A stretch of 64,000 bases of DNA from Paenibacillus timonensis (GCF_022427145.1 NZ_JAKSXN010000020.1:1-64000), one strand, 5' to 3'; positions 18,858-27,940 are shown, counted from the first letter of the stretch. Program-made: numbers and translations. Notes: a model not told the origin generated them from the sequence alone.

Positions 18858-19582
18858 TTAGCGGCTCTTCAACTCCTCATAATGCGCCAGCACCGCTTGA
18901 TGGATCGGATGCTCGGCGTCGAGGCCGGTGTATTTGGCCAAGGTCTGCGAAGCGCTCCAATCGGTCGACGTAATGAACTCCTTCCACCCGGTGGTCTCCC
19001 CGGCGACGCAGGCGTACCAGCTCCGGCTTCAGCAGCAAGGCGCTGATTTCGCTCAGCACCTCCAGGCTCTCGCGCGACAGCTCGCGCGGCGCCAGCATGA
19101 ATAGCAGCGCGCCGACCTCCGTGCCGCCGGCCGCCCAAAATCCCGATCGAGAAGTTGTTCACCAGCATTTCGAAGCCGGATTTGATTTTTCCGTCAATCG
19201 TTTTGTCAAACTGCTTGATGAGCCAAGCGGACAACGGACCTACGATCATCGCGCCGAGGAACATCGGAATGTCACTGCCGACGATAACCCCCATCGTTAC
19301 GATCGCTGCCGTCACGGCACCGCGTTTGCCATGTACCATATTGCCGCCGGTGTAGCCGATCAGAAGCGGCAGCAAGTATTTGATCATCGGATCAACCAAG
19401 GCTGCAAGGTATTCGTTAGGAATCCAGCCAGTTGGAATGAAAAGTGCGGTAATTAAACCCCAGGCGATAAATGCGCCGATATTCGGCATCACCATCCCGC
19501 TGAGTGCACGACCGAACTGCTGGACTTTCACCCGGGCTCCGCCGGTACCTGCAGACGGTTGTTTCGTTTGTGCTATAGCCAT
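18858..19582 (-). pseudogene. Decayed mannitol PTS operon: mtlA start fused to EIIA/regulator fragments
   Basis: The first ~148 residues match the membrane IIC domain of mannitol permease MtlA ([60 protein letters not shown]). After that, homology jumps frame: [32 protein letters not shown], continued at 18877-19098, looks like a PTS EIIA domain such as the C terminus of the MtlR activator. A third frame then ends in [24 protein letters not shown]. So most of the operon has been deleted and the joins are frameshifted. The RBS (AAGGGGG) and an upstream cre-like site survive. The exact parent of the last fragment is uncertain. Confidence 0.75.
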
Positions 19583-19664
19583 AAAGAGAAACCCCCTTAA
19601 AAAAATGTACGGACCATCAACAAACTTGACTTGTTGGATTACCGTGTTTCTAACCTCATCCTAA

Positions 19665-19678
19665 ATCAAAGCGCTTTC
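19665..19678 (-). promoter_or_regulatory. cre-like catabolite repression site upstream of the mtl remnant
   Basis: The palindromic AAAGCGCTTT (19668-19677), in GAAAGCGCTTTGAT context on the minus strand, fits the CcpA cre consensus. It lies about 85 bases upstream of the mtlA remnant start. Confidence 0.6.
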
Positions 19679-19751
19679 TTTCTCAATCAAATCAAAACAC
19701 GGTTTCGTCATGATTATTGTTGACAGCATTTGAAGAGTGATTCTCTTTAAG

Positions 19752-19793
19752 CAAAAAAAGCCGTCCCCTCACATTGAAACTAAGGGGACAGCT
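19752..19793 (-). terminator. Intrinsic terminator after the zinc-ribbon gene
   Basis: On the minus strand AGCTGTCCCCTTAG and TGAGGGGACGGC pair, followed by seven T residues. It lies about 35 bases after the stop of the small zinc-ribbon gene. Confidence 0.8.
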
Positions 19794-19826
19794 TCTGCAT
19801 TTTCACAGGATGAACGGAATATATTG

Positions 19827-20039
19827 TTACGAGGAGGCGTGCATTTGCGGAAAATCCTGCACCATTTCCTCGCCGAAGAACAGATCGTCCAACGAACTGA
19901 GCGTTCCGTCTTCTTCGACTTGATATACGGACATTTTGTCGCCGTTGACCGTCAATTCGATAAAGCAACCCCAGCAATAGAACTGGTGGGAGCCGATTTT
20001 CCCAATATCCTTGGAATTGCAATTCGGACATTTCATCAT
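19827..20039 (-). CDS. Small zinc-ribbon protein, function unknown
   Basis: The 70-residue product opens with a CPNCNSKDIG knuckle followed by HQFYCWGCFIEL, giving a CxxC...CxxC zinc-ribbon (residues 4-28). An acidic C-terminal half follows (VEEDGTLSSLDDLFFGEE). The layout recalls the small zinc-ribbon proteins in other Bacillales that sit next to yrrD-like genes, but I cannot name a characterised member. It lies 27 bases downstream of yrrD on the same strand and probably forms an operon with it, ending at its own terminator. A GGTGATGG site precedes the ATG pair; either ATG could be used. Confidence 0.7.
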   Translation of the reverse strand: MMKCPNCNSKDIGKIGSHQFYCWGCFIELTVNGDKMSVYQVEEDGTLSSLDDLFFGEEMVQDFPQMHASS

Positions 20040-20066
20040 AAACCATCACCTATCCATCCACAAAAT

Positions 20067-20570
20067 TCACGGCTTTTCAAGCAGCTGTTCGCTGCCCAGG
20101 GGCACCATGATCGCGTTTTCCCCTCGGGTCATTTCCGGCATAAAGGGCAGCAGCTTGCGCCCTTCCATCAGATCGGTGAAAAACCCGTCGCTAATTTCAA
20201 TTCCAGTAATTGTGTTTCCCAATTCGTGTTCAAAATAAACATCCGTCACATGGCCCAGACGAATTCCGTCTTCGGTCAGGACAGGCAGCTCTTTTAATTT
20301 TCCGTTTCCCGTCAAAAAGGTGTTCTGTATGTGCTCGGCTTCCCACTTGCGGACAGCCTGTTGATTGCGAATCATTACGGCATCTTCGCCGTAAGCCACG
20401 ATATCGTCCCATTGCACGGCCTTGACGCCGGAAGTCCAAAACAAACGATTCTCCAGTTGGATGCCGACGATCGACCAGTCGTGGTTCAAGAGGACGTCAA
20501 CGACTTTTCCGACCTGCTTGCCATGCTCCACGTCATAGACGGTCAGGCCGATCATTTCTTGCATTCTCAT
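20067..20570 (-). CDS. yrrD: PRC-barrel domain protein (YrrD-like)
   Basis: The 167-residue protein consists of two PRC-barrel-type beta domains. The first (GLTVYDVEHGKQVGKVVDVLLNHDWSIVGIQLE) covers residues ~5-75 and the second (ELPVLTEDGIRLGHVTDVYFEHELGNTITGIEI) covers ~90-150. PRC barrels occur in RimM and photosynthetic reaction centre H subunits and usually mediate binding; YrrD's own role is not known. The gene lies just downstream of iscS, as expected from the B. subtilis yrr region, with about 100 bases between. Confidence 0.82.
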   Translation of the reverse strand: MRMQEMIGLTVYDVEHGKQVGKVVDVLLNHDWSIVGIQLENRLFWTSGVKAVQWDDIVAYGEDAVMIRNQQAVRKWEAEHIQNTFLTGNGKLKELPVLTEDGIRLGHVTDVYFEHELGNTITGIEISDGFFTDLMEGRKLLPFMPEMTRGENAIMVPLGSEQLLEKP

Positions 20571-20667
20571 GTTGGAAAAGACACTCCCTGCTTGGGCTTT
20601 TCAAGCTGCGCCCTAAAATCTTAACCTCCCCTCCGCAAAAGCCGATTTGAGCCCAAAAAGGTGCCCA

Positions 20668-21819
20668 TTATTTTCTTCTACGAAGACGTTCCAGGATGGT
20701 TCCAATTTTTTCGGCAGTTTCGGAAATTTCTTCCCTAGTATTACCCATTCCTACACTAAAACGAATCGCCGAACGCAAAAAACTTGCCGGAAGATGCATC
20801 GCTTCCAGGACGTGGGACGGCTCCAACGATCCCGAAGTGCATGCCGAACCGCTGGAGGCGGCAATGCCTTCCATGTCCAGATTCATCAGCATCGTCTCCG
20901 AATCCACCTCCGGAAAGCTGAGGTTGACGATATGCGGCAGCCGATCGGTCGGGTGGCCGTTCACATGGAAGGCCTCTCGGGTAATCCGCTGCTCCAATGC
21001 GGACAGCAGCTCCTGAATCAACAGGCGATCATGCGCGGTGCGCGCCTCCCGCTCCGCCACGGCTAATTCCACGGCTTTGGCAAAGCCGGCGATCCCCGCC
21101 ATGTTTTCCGTACCGGCCCGGCGTTTTCTCTCTTGCAGCCCGCCGTGCTGGATCGGGTCCAGCAGAAGATCCTTCCGTACATATAAAGCCCCAACGCCTT
21201 GGGGGCCGTTGATTTTGTGCGAAGAGAAGCTCATCAGGTCGACCGGAAGCTCGCGGCAGGAAATCGGCAGCGAACCCAGCGCCTGCACGGCGTCCACATG
21301 AAAGACGATCCCCCGCTCCCTGGCGATGGCGCCGATTTCGGCAATTGGCTGAATCGTTCCGACCTCGTTATTGCCATACATCACGCTGATCAAAATCGTA
21401 TCGGGGCGGATAGCCTCCCGCACCTGATCCGGATGCACTTGACCGTAGCGATCCACGGGCAAATAGGTCACCTCGAACCCGTCCTTCTCCAGTCGTTCGC
21501 AGGAATGCAACACCGCATGGTGTTCGATGGCGGTCGTGATGATATGGCGGCCGTCCGATTTCCGGGCGGATGCCGTTCCGAACAACGCCAGGTTGTCGCT
21601 CTCCGTCCCTCCGCCGGTAAATACCAGCTCATCCGGACGGCAGCCGATCCGCGCCGCAACCGTATCGCGCGCCCCGTTCACCAGGCGTTTGGCCTCCCGG
21701 CCGAAAGAATGAACGCTGGACGCGTTGCCGAATTGCTCCCGCATGACCTTCAGCATCGTTTCCGCAACGTCCGGATGGAGGGGTGTGGAAGCGGCGTGGT
21801 CCAAATAAATATGCTTCAT
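20668..21819 (-). CDS. iscS: Cysteine desulfurase (IscS/YrvO-like)
   Basis: This PLP enzyme takes sulfur from cysteine as persulfide; in B. subtilis YrvO feeds MnmA for tRNA 2-thiolation. The 383-residue protein has all hallmarks: YLDHAASTPLHPDV at the start, TTAIEHHAVLHSCE (PLP-stacking His), SSHKINGPQGVGALYVR (Schiff-base Lys) and the loop SSGSACTSGSLEPSHVL with the persulfide Cys. The ATG at 21819 is preferred over the codon three residues upstream because of the AAGGTGAG site. In B. subtilis cymR, iscS and mnmA are contiguous; here cymR lies ~22.6 kb away because the microcompartment island is inserted directly upstream of iscS. Confidence 0.92.
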   Translation of the reverse strand: MKHIYLDHAASTPLHPDVAETMLKVMREQFGNASSVHSFGREAKRLVNGARDTVAARIGCRPDELVFTGGGTESDNLALFGTASARKSDGRHIITTAIEHHAVLHSCERLEKDGFEVTYLPVDRYGQVHPDQVREAIRPDTILISVMYGNNEVGTIQPIAEIGAIARERGIVFHVDAVQALGSLPISCRELPVDLMSFSSHKINGPQGVGALYVRKDLLLDPIQHGGLQERKRRAGTENMAGIAGFAKAVELAVAEREARTAHDRLLIQELLSALEQRITREAFHVNGHPTDRLPHIVNLSFPEVDSETMLMNLDMEGIAASSGSACTSGSLEPSHVLEAMHLPASFLRSAIRFSVGMGNTREEISETAEKIGTILERLRRRK

Positions 21820-22030
21820 GGTTCTCACCTTGTCCCAATTGTCTTTGGTATCAGCGTATAAACGTAAATCACCGCCCCGGAGTCGGGACGGTTACTTCAT
21901 GTCACAGGAAAATTCTAAACCATTATATACTTGTGTTTCCTCAAGCGCAATCTATTTCATAACGGAATGTCCTAAAGTGAGCCGTGATCAGCATTCGAGG
22001 GCTTGAAGGCAGATAAACAGATTCTTTTAT

Positions 22031-22078
22031 CAAACAAAAATCGCATAGCCCCCACTTTACACGGCGAACTATGCGATC
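22031..22078 (-). terminator. Terminator at the 3' end of the island operon
   Basis: On the minus strand ATCGCATAG...CTATGCGAT is followed by TTTTTGTTT, 50-90 bases after the M20 gene stop. It separates the island from iscS. The remaining ~200 bases up to iscS hold nothing I recognise. Confidence 0.75.
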
Positions 22079-22128
22079 TTAAGCGTATGCACCTATTCAA
22101 TTGACCGTTCGATCCTGCTGTAGCCATG

Positions 22129-23292
22129 TTAAGCCTGCTCCATACCCAAGAAGCGTATAGCTAGTTCCCGGTAAAATGAGATGGACGTCACATAGGCGTC
22201 AATATCCACCCACTCATCCGGTTGATGGGCCAGCTTCTCGTCACCAGGACCGTAGATTAGTATGGGCGGCTTCCCGTCCTGATGCAGAACGGAACCGTCT
22301 GTATAATAAGGAACGCCCTTTAATTCACCGCGTGATTGTCCTGTGATTTCCAGTGCCGCCGTGATCAGTTCATCATTTGGATCGGTATGAACCGCAATTC
22401 TGTCCAACAACAGTTCCATTTTATACCGGTACTGCGGATTCAGCTTCTTCATCCCGTCAAGGCTGATTTTGACCTTTTCCAGGAGCGAGGCATGATTCTG
22501 GGGCGGAACAGTGCGGATATCAATGTCAATCGTACATTGGTCCGGAATTACATTCGTCTGTACTCCGCCGGCGATCCTGTTGACGGACAGACTGCCGTCA
22601 CCCAGGACCGGATGACGGGTCCTCCACTCCATGGCATGACGGCGCAGCAGCGCAATCAGTTCCATCATGCCCTCCACTGCGTTCAGCCCGAATTCGGGCA
22701 TGGAGCCGTGAGCGCTTTTTCCATACAATGTAATGCGCAGCCACAGCGCTCCTTTATGTCCGAGTGCTATCTTGCCCGAGGTAGGCTCGCCGATCACCAT
22801 TCCGTCCAGATCCGTGACCCTATTCCGATCTAGATACCTCCGGGCTCCGCAGCTGTCCACCTCTTCCCCGGCTGTCGCCAGGAACAGGAGATCTCCGTCA
22901 AGCCGGATTCCATCCTGCCGCAGAGACGCCATAGCCAGCATCATGGCCGCGAGCCCGCTCTTCATATCGGAAGCGCCCCTGCCGTAAATCCGATTGCCTC
23001 TAATTTCGGCGCCGTGGGGAGCATATTGTCCGGCTGATGCCGACCAGGGACTTACCGTATCAAGATGTCCACAGAACATCAACCGTCTGCGCCCGCTCCC
23101 CTTCAGCGCCGCCGTCACATTGCTGCGTTTAGAATCCAGGGGAACGATTTCACAGGGAATTCTGGCTTCATTCAGGAACGGCTCCAGTACTACCGAGAGG
23201 CGGTGCTCGTTGCCGGGAGGATTACAGGTGTTGACGGCGATCAGTCTTTGCAAAAAAGGGACAGCATACTCCCGGCTGCGGACATCCATCAT
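22129..23292 (-). CDS. M20 family metallohydrolase (ArgE/DapE-like)
   Basis: The 387-residue di-zinc amidohydrolase shows the metal-site motifs MFCGHLDTVSPWS (His, Asp), GRGASDMKSGLAAM (bridging Asp), ATAGEEVDSCG (catalytic Glu-Glu) and VIGEPTSGK. A dimerisation lid domain lies in the middle (KSAHGSMPEFGLNAVEGM). Relatives deacetylate amino acids, cleave peptides, or hydrolyse carbamoyl and ureido compounds such as allantoate; which applies here cannot be decided. It is the last gene of the island operon, 3 bases after the DUF1989 gene. In context a role in releasing an amine or carbamate from a ring-opened purine product is plausible but inferred. Confidence 0.85.
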   Translation of the reverse strand: MMDVRSREYAVPFLQRLIAVNTCNPPGNEHRLSVVLEPFLNEARIPCEIVPLDSKRSNVTAALKGSGRRRLMFCGHLDTVSPWSASAGQYAPHGAEIRGNRIYGRGASDMKSGLAAMMLAMASLRQDGIRLDGDLLFLATAGEEVDSCGARRYLDRNRVTDLDGMVIGEPTSGKIALGHKGALWLRITLYGKSAHGSMPEFGLNAVEGMMELIALLRRHAMEWRTRHPVLGDGSLSVNRIAGGVQTNVIPDQCTIDIDIRTVPPQNHASLLEKVKISLDGMKKLNPQYRYKMELLLDRIAVHTDPNDELITAALEITGQSRGELKGVPYYTDGSVLHQDGKPPILIYGPGDEKLAHQPDEWVDIDAYVTSISFYRELAIRFLGMEQA

Positions 23293-23295
23293 TAA

Positions 23296-23907
23296 CTAAA
23301 CCCCCTCCAGCACCTGAAGCTTCAGCGGAGTCACCTTCCAGCCGTTGACCGGCGCAAGATCCTGCGAGCAGGCGGACACTGCCACAACCACATCGTCCAG
23401 CGCCTCCAGCATGACATAATCGCCCGGCTTGGACAGCGGAGGCTCGATGACATAATCGCCTTTGTCGTCCAGCACATTATTCATGAACCAATTGATCGGG
23501 TCCGGGAGTTCCGCATAATCGATTCTGAACGGTTTGAGAGCTTGTTCCAGGTTGTCATGGCAGTTCGGATGCTTTTCCAGCCCAAAATCCACTTTATACC
23601 GGTAATAGTCACAAGCGGGGAAGAAAAAATCATGCTTGCCGACCGTATCCTTGACCAGGGTCATCAGCGGCCGCCGATAATTGCTGTACAGCCCGTCCCC
23701 TTCCTTTAGACGTATACTGCTTAGGGACGACCTCATATGGACAGGAGACACATGTTCTCCGGGATTGCCTTGGTTAAAGCAGACGAAATCACCCACCTGC
23801 TGTCCTTCCATATCAATAATGCATAGATAATGGCCCTTGGGCACGACGATGGCCCGTCCCTCATAAGCGGGTATGATGACCTCTTCCTTCAGTCTGGTTC
23901 TCAACAT
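23296..23907 (-). CDS. DUF1989 (urea carboxylase-associated family) protein
   Basis: The 203-residue protein shows the DUF1989 pattern: an N-terminal barrel strand region with VPKGHYLCIIDMEGQQVGDFVCFN, then DYYRYKVDFGLEKHPNCHDNL with potential Cys/His metal ligands, and PDPINWFMNN. DUF1989 proteins are commonly encoded next to urea carboxylase/allophanate hydrolase or guanidine and amine catabolic genes; their chemistry is uncertain. Here it is paired with cyclase, deaminase and M20 genes, which fits nitrogen-rich small-molecule breakdown. Its start follows a GGAAGG site 5-10 bases upstream. Confidence 0.8.
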   Translation of the reverse strand: MLRTRLKEEVIIPAYEGRAIVVPKGHYLCIIDMEGQQVGDFVCFNQGNPGEHVSPVHMRSSLSSIRLKEGDGLYSNYRRPLMTLVKDTVGKHDFFFPACDYYRYKVDFGLEKHPNCHDNLEQALKPFRIDYAELPDPINWFMNNVLDDKGDYVIEPPLSKPGDYVMLEALDDVVVAVSACSQDLAPVNGWKVTPLKLQVLEGV

Positions 23908-23938
23908 AGCTCTTCCTTCCTTTCGTATCCCCGATCCG

Positions 23939-24622
23939 CTAATCGATCAGCACAGCGACCGCCCGGACGGGTGAGCCTGTGCCTCTGCGAATTTTCAAGG
24001 GGAGTCCAAAATAGAGAAACCGTTGATTGATAACCTCGTCCAACCGGCACATATTCTCCGTATTCGTCATCCCGTATTCCCGGCAGATCAAATGTCCCGC
24101 ATAGCTCATGTCCGCTGGATTATCGATGGATGGAGCATCAACGCCGATGTTGACTACGCCCTGCTTCGCCAGCCATTCCCCGGCGCCGTAGTCAAGGCCC
24201 GCATGACGCGTCAGCCATTCCTCCTTACCGTAAGACCTTGCATAATGCCCGGTGTGAAGCAGTACGATATCGCCCCGTTCGATAAACAGTCCAGAGCGTT
24301 TCAATTCCTCCTGCAGAATGGAGGCAGTAATATAGGAATCCGGCGATACATAGGAGACGTCCAGACAGATCGCAGGCCCGTAAAAATACTCCAGCGGCAT
24401 CTCATCAATCGTCTTGCCGTTGCGGTCATATTCGTAGGTCGCGTCGCTGTGCGTCGGCCCGTGCTCGTTAATCAGCAGATTATTAGTCGCAAATTCAAAC
24501 CCGAGCTTCTCCTTGCTTTCCTCATGCGACATATTTGGAAAAATCATCGTCTTCTGATGCGGAGGAAAGACCGGCATGCCCTGATAAATTTCCTGCGACA
24601 GATCAATCAATCTCAGCCCCAT
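23939..24622 (-). CDS. Cyclase family metal-dependent hydrolase (kynurenine formamidase-like)
   Basis: The 227-residue protein belongs to the cyclase superfamily, whose members (kynurenine formamidase, isatin hydrolase) hydrolyse amides, often in rings. The opening LIDLSQEIYQGMPVFPPHQ is typical. The metal-binding signature normally HxGTHxDxPxH appears as EHGPTHSDATYEYD, so the last His is replaced and a Pro is inserted; activity may differ. A later HLICREYGMTNTENM segment gives the other conserved residues. The ATG at 24622 fits the AAAGGAAG site better than the ATG six bases earlier. It lies 12 bases after ade in the island operon and may open or trim a heterocyclic intermediate. Confidence 0.8.
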   Translation of the reverse strand: MGLRLIDLSQEIYQGMPVFPPHQKTMIFPNMSHEESKEKLGFEFATNNLLINEHGPTHSDATYEYDRNGKTIDEMPLEYFYGPAICLDVSYVSPDSYITASILQEELKRSGLFIERGDIVLLHTGHYARSYGKEEWLTRHAGLDYGAGEWLAKQGVVNIGVDAPSIDNPADMSYAGHLICREYGMTNTENMCRLDEVINQRFLYFGLPLKIRRGTGSPVRAVAVLID

Positions 24623-24634
24623 GACCATCTTCCT

Positions 24635-26446
24635 TTACTGTAAAATAGTCGGCAGCTTCTCGAACTTCTCCGCATCGATCAGTCCGAGATCGGTAATCTT
24701 CCACTTCGGACTGGTCACGAGGGACAGGAAGCTCAAATGCATGAACGGAACATGCAGCGTGCAGCCTAGCTCCTCCTTCGCCTGACGGTGAAGCTCGGCG
24801 ACAGCCGCGCTCATTTCCTTGCCGGTCAGTTCGTCGGACATCAGCCCGCCGATCCGCAGCGGCAAATCGCCAATCACCTTCCCGTCCTTGATCATGCAGA
24901 TGCCGCCGTTCATGGCGATCACGCGGTTGACGGCCACCTTCATATCCTCATAATTGGTTCCGGTGACGATGATATTATGCGTGTCATGGGCAATGCTCTG
25001 GGCAATGGCCCCCTCGCGCAGCTTCATGCCGCGCACAAAGGTTCGTCCGATTCTTCCGCTGCGGGCATGCCGTTCAACGACAAGCAGCGGCAGAATATCA
25101 CTCCCCACATCGGGCTGGACAATCCCCTCCCGCACCGTCAGGTTAACTTCCAGCGCCCCTGTCAAATTCTGATCAGGAATTACTTCAAGCGCGCGAACCT
25201 TGGCCTGTGTTCCCTTCGCTTCAATATACATATCCTTCACCGTGACAGGCGAACGCTTCACAGATGACTTCACGGAAGACGGATACGTATAAGCAGGAAT
25301 ATCGAGCAACAGCTCGCCCCTCGCCGCTGCCTTGACGCCACCGAGATATACGCTGTCAATGGTCATCTCCCGCAGATCGGAAATGACGGCGATATCCGCC
25401 CGCTTGCCCGGCGCAAGAACTCCGATATCTCCGAAGCCGAAATGGGTCGCCGGATTGATCGTTACCATCTGAATTGCTTCAACCGGATCGATGCCCTGCG
25501 CAATCGTTCTGCGGACGATGTCATTCATATGACCGAGCTTCAGCAGATCCTCCGGAACCATATCATCTGATACCAGAATAGCCCGGCGTGAATCGACGCC
25601 TTCCTCGGTAATCGCACGGATGCATTCCGCCATATTGCGTTGGGAGGAGCCTTCCCGGATAAACACGCTTACGCCGTAGCGAAGCTTCTCCATCATCTCT
25701 TCCTTGGTCGTTGTCTCGTGACAGGACACATGCGTTCCACCACCAATAATATGGGCGGCCAGTTCCTTGCCGAACAAGCCCGGCGCGTTCCCCTCCACCG
25801 TCTTCCCGATGCTCTTTGCGTATACAACGGAGGTGATCAGATCATCGATGAGCGGAGAGGCATGGTTGAAGACCGGCATAACATTACTGAAGCCCTGAAT
25901 TTCGCCGATACCCTGTACGTAAGGATCATTCAGCAGCTCCACCATATCTTTGGAATTGATCTCGGCGCCCGCAGTTTCCAGACCCGGGGCATCCGGGGTC
26001 AGACAGGGAACGGTATAAAGCACCCGGTTTGGGAGGCTCCGCGCCTCATCGATCATGGCCCGGATGCCGGGAACTCCAAGCACATTTCCGATTTCATGAG
26101 GATCGGCAATCAGTGTTGTCGTTCCTGTGGGAATCGACAGCTTCGAGAACTCGGTCACCGTCAGCATCGCACTTTCAAAATGCATATGGGAATCGATAAA
26201 TCCCGGACTGATAAATTGCCCTTTCACCTGTTCCACGATCGTATTCGGACCGATCAGCTCTGAGCAATCCCCGACCATGAGGATACGTTCACCTTTGACC
26301 GCGACATCGCCCTGATAGATTTCTCTTGTCATAACATTGATGATAAAGCCGCCGGTTAGCACCAGATCGGCATAGCTGCCACGATCCAGTAGCGTATCGA
26401 TCAGCCGCCGGTATTCCAGCGCTTCCTTGATTCTTTTTGGTTCCAC
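24635..26446 (-). CDS. ade: Adenine deaminase
   Basis: The 603-residue amidohydrolase-superfamily enzyme would convert adenine to hypoxanthine and ammonia. The metal-site motifs of bacterial adenine deaminase are all present: GFIDSHMHFESAMLT, ADPHEIGNVLG, GNAPGLFGKELAAHIIGGGTHVSCHET, ILVSDDMVPEDLL, plus the C-terminal SIAHDTHNIIVTGTN and MSFLSLVTSP-like (LSFLSLVTSPKWKITD) regions. The start is a GTG right after the EutN stop with a GGGGGCTGA site. A dedicated ade inside a microcompartment operon is notable. The substrate could be adenine itself or another amino-heterocycle such as aminoimidazole; only the family assignment is firm. Confidence 0.9.
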   Translation of the reverse strand: MEPKRIKEALEYRRLIDTLLDRGSYADLVLTGGFIINVMTREIYQGDVAVKGERILMVGDCSELIGPNTIVEQVKGQFISPGFIDSHMHFESAMLTVTEFSKLSIPTGTTTLIADPHEIGNVLGVPGIRAMIDEARSLPNRVLYTVPCLTPDAPGLETAGAEINSKDMVELLNDPYVQGIGEIQGFSNVMPVFNHASPLIDDLITSVVYAKSIGKTVEGNAPGLFGKELAAHIIGGGTHVSCHETTTKEEMMEKLRYGVSVFIREGSSQRNMAECIRAITEEGVDSRRAILVSDDMVPEDLLKLGHMNDIVRRTIAQGIDPVEAIQMVTINPATHFGFGDIGVLAPGKRADIAVISDLREMTIDSVYLGGVKAAARGELLLDIPAYTYPSSVKSSVKRSPVTVKDMYIEAKGTQAKVRALEVIPDQNLTGALEVNLTVREGIVQPDVGSDILPLLVVERHARSGRIGRTFVRGMKLREGAIAQSIAHDTHNIIVTGTNYEDMKVAVNRVIAMNGGICMIKDGKVIGDLPLRIGGLMSDELTGKEMSAAVAELHRQAKEELGCTLHVPFMHLSFLSLVTSPKWKITDLGLIDAEKFEKLPTILQ

Positions 26447-26460
26447 TTCGGATCAGCCCC

Positions 26461-26730
26461 CTACTGTTCACTCTCCAGACTGTCTATGATGCCGACGATC
26501 GCTGCATCGACAGGAGCACCTTCATTTGCAATCGCTCTTGCGGCCATACTGCCCAACACTAAAATCACCTGCTCCCCTACCCCCGCTCCTACGGTATCCA
26601 CCGCGATGATGGGATGTCCGGTCAAAGTCCCGTCAAGCCGGATGGGTTGAGTGATCAGCAGCTTGGTGCCGACCAGCCGCTCGTCTTTTCTGGTTGCGGT
26701 CACCCGCCCGATCACTTTTCCAATTTGCAT
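26461..26730 (-). CDS. BMC vertex protein (EutN/CcmL pentamer family)
   Basis: The 89-residue protein has the EutN/CcmL/CsoS4 fold signature: MQIGKVIGRVTATRKDERLVGTKLL, AVDTVGAGVGEQVILVLGSMA and the closing DAAIVGIIDSL. These proteins form pentamers that cap the vertices of bacterial microcompartments, so a closed polyhedral shell is expected. It starts immediately after the stop of the flavoprotein-like gene (TAG/ATG abut) and is followed by ade. Only one pentamer gene is present in the window, the minimum needed for a closed shell. Confidence 0.93.
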   Translation of the reverse strand: MQIGKVIGRVTATRKDERLVGTKLLITQPIRLDGTLTGHPIIAVDTVGAGVGEQVILVLGSMAARAIANEGAPVDAAIVGIIDSLESEQ

Positions 26731-27549
26731 CTACATCATCTCCTCATCCCGCGCCTGCAGGATCTGTATTCCGTATTGTGCCGCCAAGTCGCGGGCAAGC
26801 GGAGTAATGATTGAACCCCGGCCCGTCTTCAGTTGCGTAACACCGCCAGACACCGCCGACAGAATTTCATCTCCGGAAATCAGTTCCTTTTTCTTACTGC
26901 CGCCGGCGACCCAATTCTCAATGGGCTCACTCCCTAGCAGCGTCATTCCATAACTCCGCAGCGTCCCCAGCATTGTTGCCGCTTCATGCCTCATCGCAGG
27001 CGGCATGGACAAGCCGCGCGCTATCCATTCCGGACTGTCATCTTTTACACCTGCGCGAAGGGCGGCGACTTTCCTGCCCGAACATAAGCCCTGAAGGATC
27101 AGCCGCGCCGTAGACGATTCGTCATCCAGCCTGGAAATTCTGGACATTAAGGAGAAGGACAGCACCGGGATGAACAAATACTGAATATTGGACGCCAGCG
27201 GGAGTTCCATGCCGGTATTCGCGCCGGCATCCCAGGGGTTTCCGGAGACGCTGGGATCAACAGCAATCCGGAAACTCACCCCTGGTTCCATAAAATCATC
27301 CACTCCGGTCACTTTCGCAATTTCTCCCCGCCCCATGACCTGACTCAGAGCAGGGTCAACATACAGCTGCAATCTGATCTCCATTCCGGCTAACCGCCGC
27401 ACTGCTGCTATGCCTTCCTCCATCCCGATCCAGTGACGGGTAAGGAGCACTAGCACGCGGGGATACCTTTGATCCAGCTCCGCTTCCCTGCCGCGATACA
27501 GCATTTCGGCGGCGGTTCGTAGAGCGAGCATGCTAGATGAGGATCGCAT
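26731..27549 (-). CDS. BMC-operon protein of unknown function, possibly flavoprotein-like
   Basis: The 272-residue protein is not a shell protein. Its N-terminal part (RVLVLLTRHWIGMEEGIAAVRRL, then LQLYVDPALSQVMG) has a Rossmann-like pattern reminiscent of flavoprotein-family proteins found in some glycyl-radical microcompartment loci. The C terminus, TGRGSIITPLARDLAAQYGIQI, resembles the ITPxARD(x)A motif seen in several BMC-associated proteins, where a DNA- or metabolite-binding role is not established. It is encoded between a BMC-H gene and the EutN gene with no spacing, so it probably works in or on the shell. Function unknown. Confidence 0.5.
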   Translation of the reverse strand: MRSSSSMLALRTAAEMLYRGREAELDQRYPRVLVLLTRHWIGMEEGIAAVRRLAGMEIRLQLYVDPALSQVMGRGEIAKVTGVDDFMEPGVSFRIAVDPSVSGNPWDAGANTGMELPLASNIQYLFIPVLSFSLMSRISRLDDESSTARLILQGLCSGRKVAALRAGVKDDSPEWIARGLSMPPAMRHEAATMLGTLRSYGMTLLGSEPIENWVAGGSKKKELISGDEILSAVSGGVTQLKTGRGSIITPLARDLAAQYGIQILQARDEEMM

Positions 27550-27557
27550 GCCAGGTC

Positions 27558-27839
27558 CTACGCTTTAATGCAGGACAGAATTGCTTTTTCCACTTCGCTG
27601 TGGGGTCTTGGAATGACATGCACCGAGATTAACTCGCCTACCCGCTTGGCCGCACCGGCTCCCGCATCGGTCGCTGCTTTAACCGCGCCTACATCTCCCC
27701 GCACCATAACGGTAACAAGACCGAAGCCGATTTTTTCATACCCGCATATCTCTACGTTGGCCGCTTTGACCATGGCATCTGCCGCTTCAATTGCTCCGAC
27801 AAGCCCCTTCGTTTCGATCAATCCTAAAGCTTCTCCCAT
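27558..27839 (-). CDS. BMC-H shell protein A
   Basis: This 93-residue canonical single-BMC-domain protein reads [29 protein letters not shown], then [27 protein letters not shown] and a closing [14 protein letters not shown]. Proteins of this type form hexamers that tile microcompartment facets with a central pore. The reading frame extends 15 residues upstream to 27884, but the ATG at 27839 has a GGGAGGAATTG site and begins the domain exactly, so it is chosen. It is closest in pattern to PduA/EutM-type facet proteins. Confidence 0.95.
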   Translation of the reverse strand: MGEALGLIETKGLVGAIEAADAMVKAANVEICGYEKIGFGLVTVMVRGDVGAVKAATDAGAGAAKRVGELISVHVIPRPHSEVEKAILSCIKA

Positions 27840-27940
27840 TTTCAATTCCTCCCGATAAATGATTGTTTCTGCATAAGGCTGCACTCCAACGAACGTGGGC
27901 CGTCCATGATGTTCTCACTGCTATTTCAGCTTACATGCTG

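Noticed and set aside
24635-26446. Calling the ade gene an allantoinase or dihydropyrimidinase
   Set aside because: Motifs such as SDDMVPEDLL, GGGTHVSCHET and the long C-terminal domain fit adenine deaminase; no carboxylated-lysine motif of the hydantoinase group was seen.
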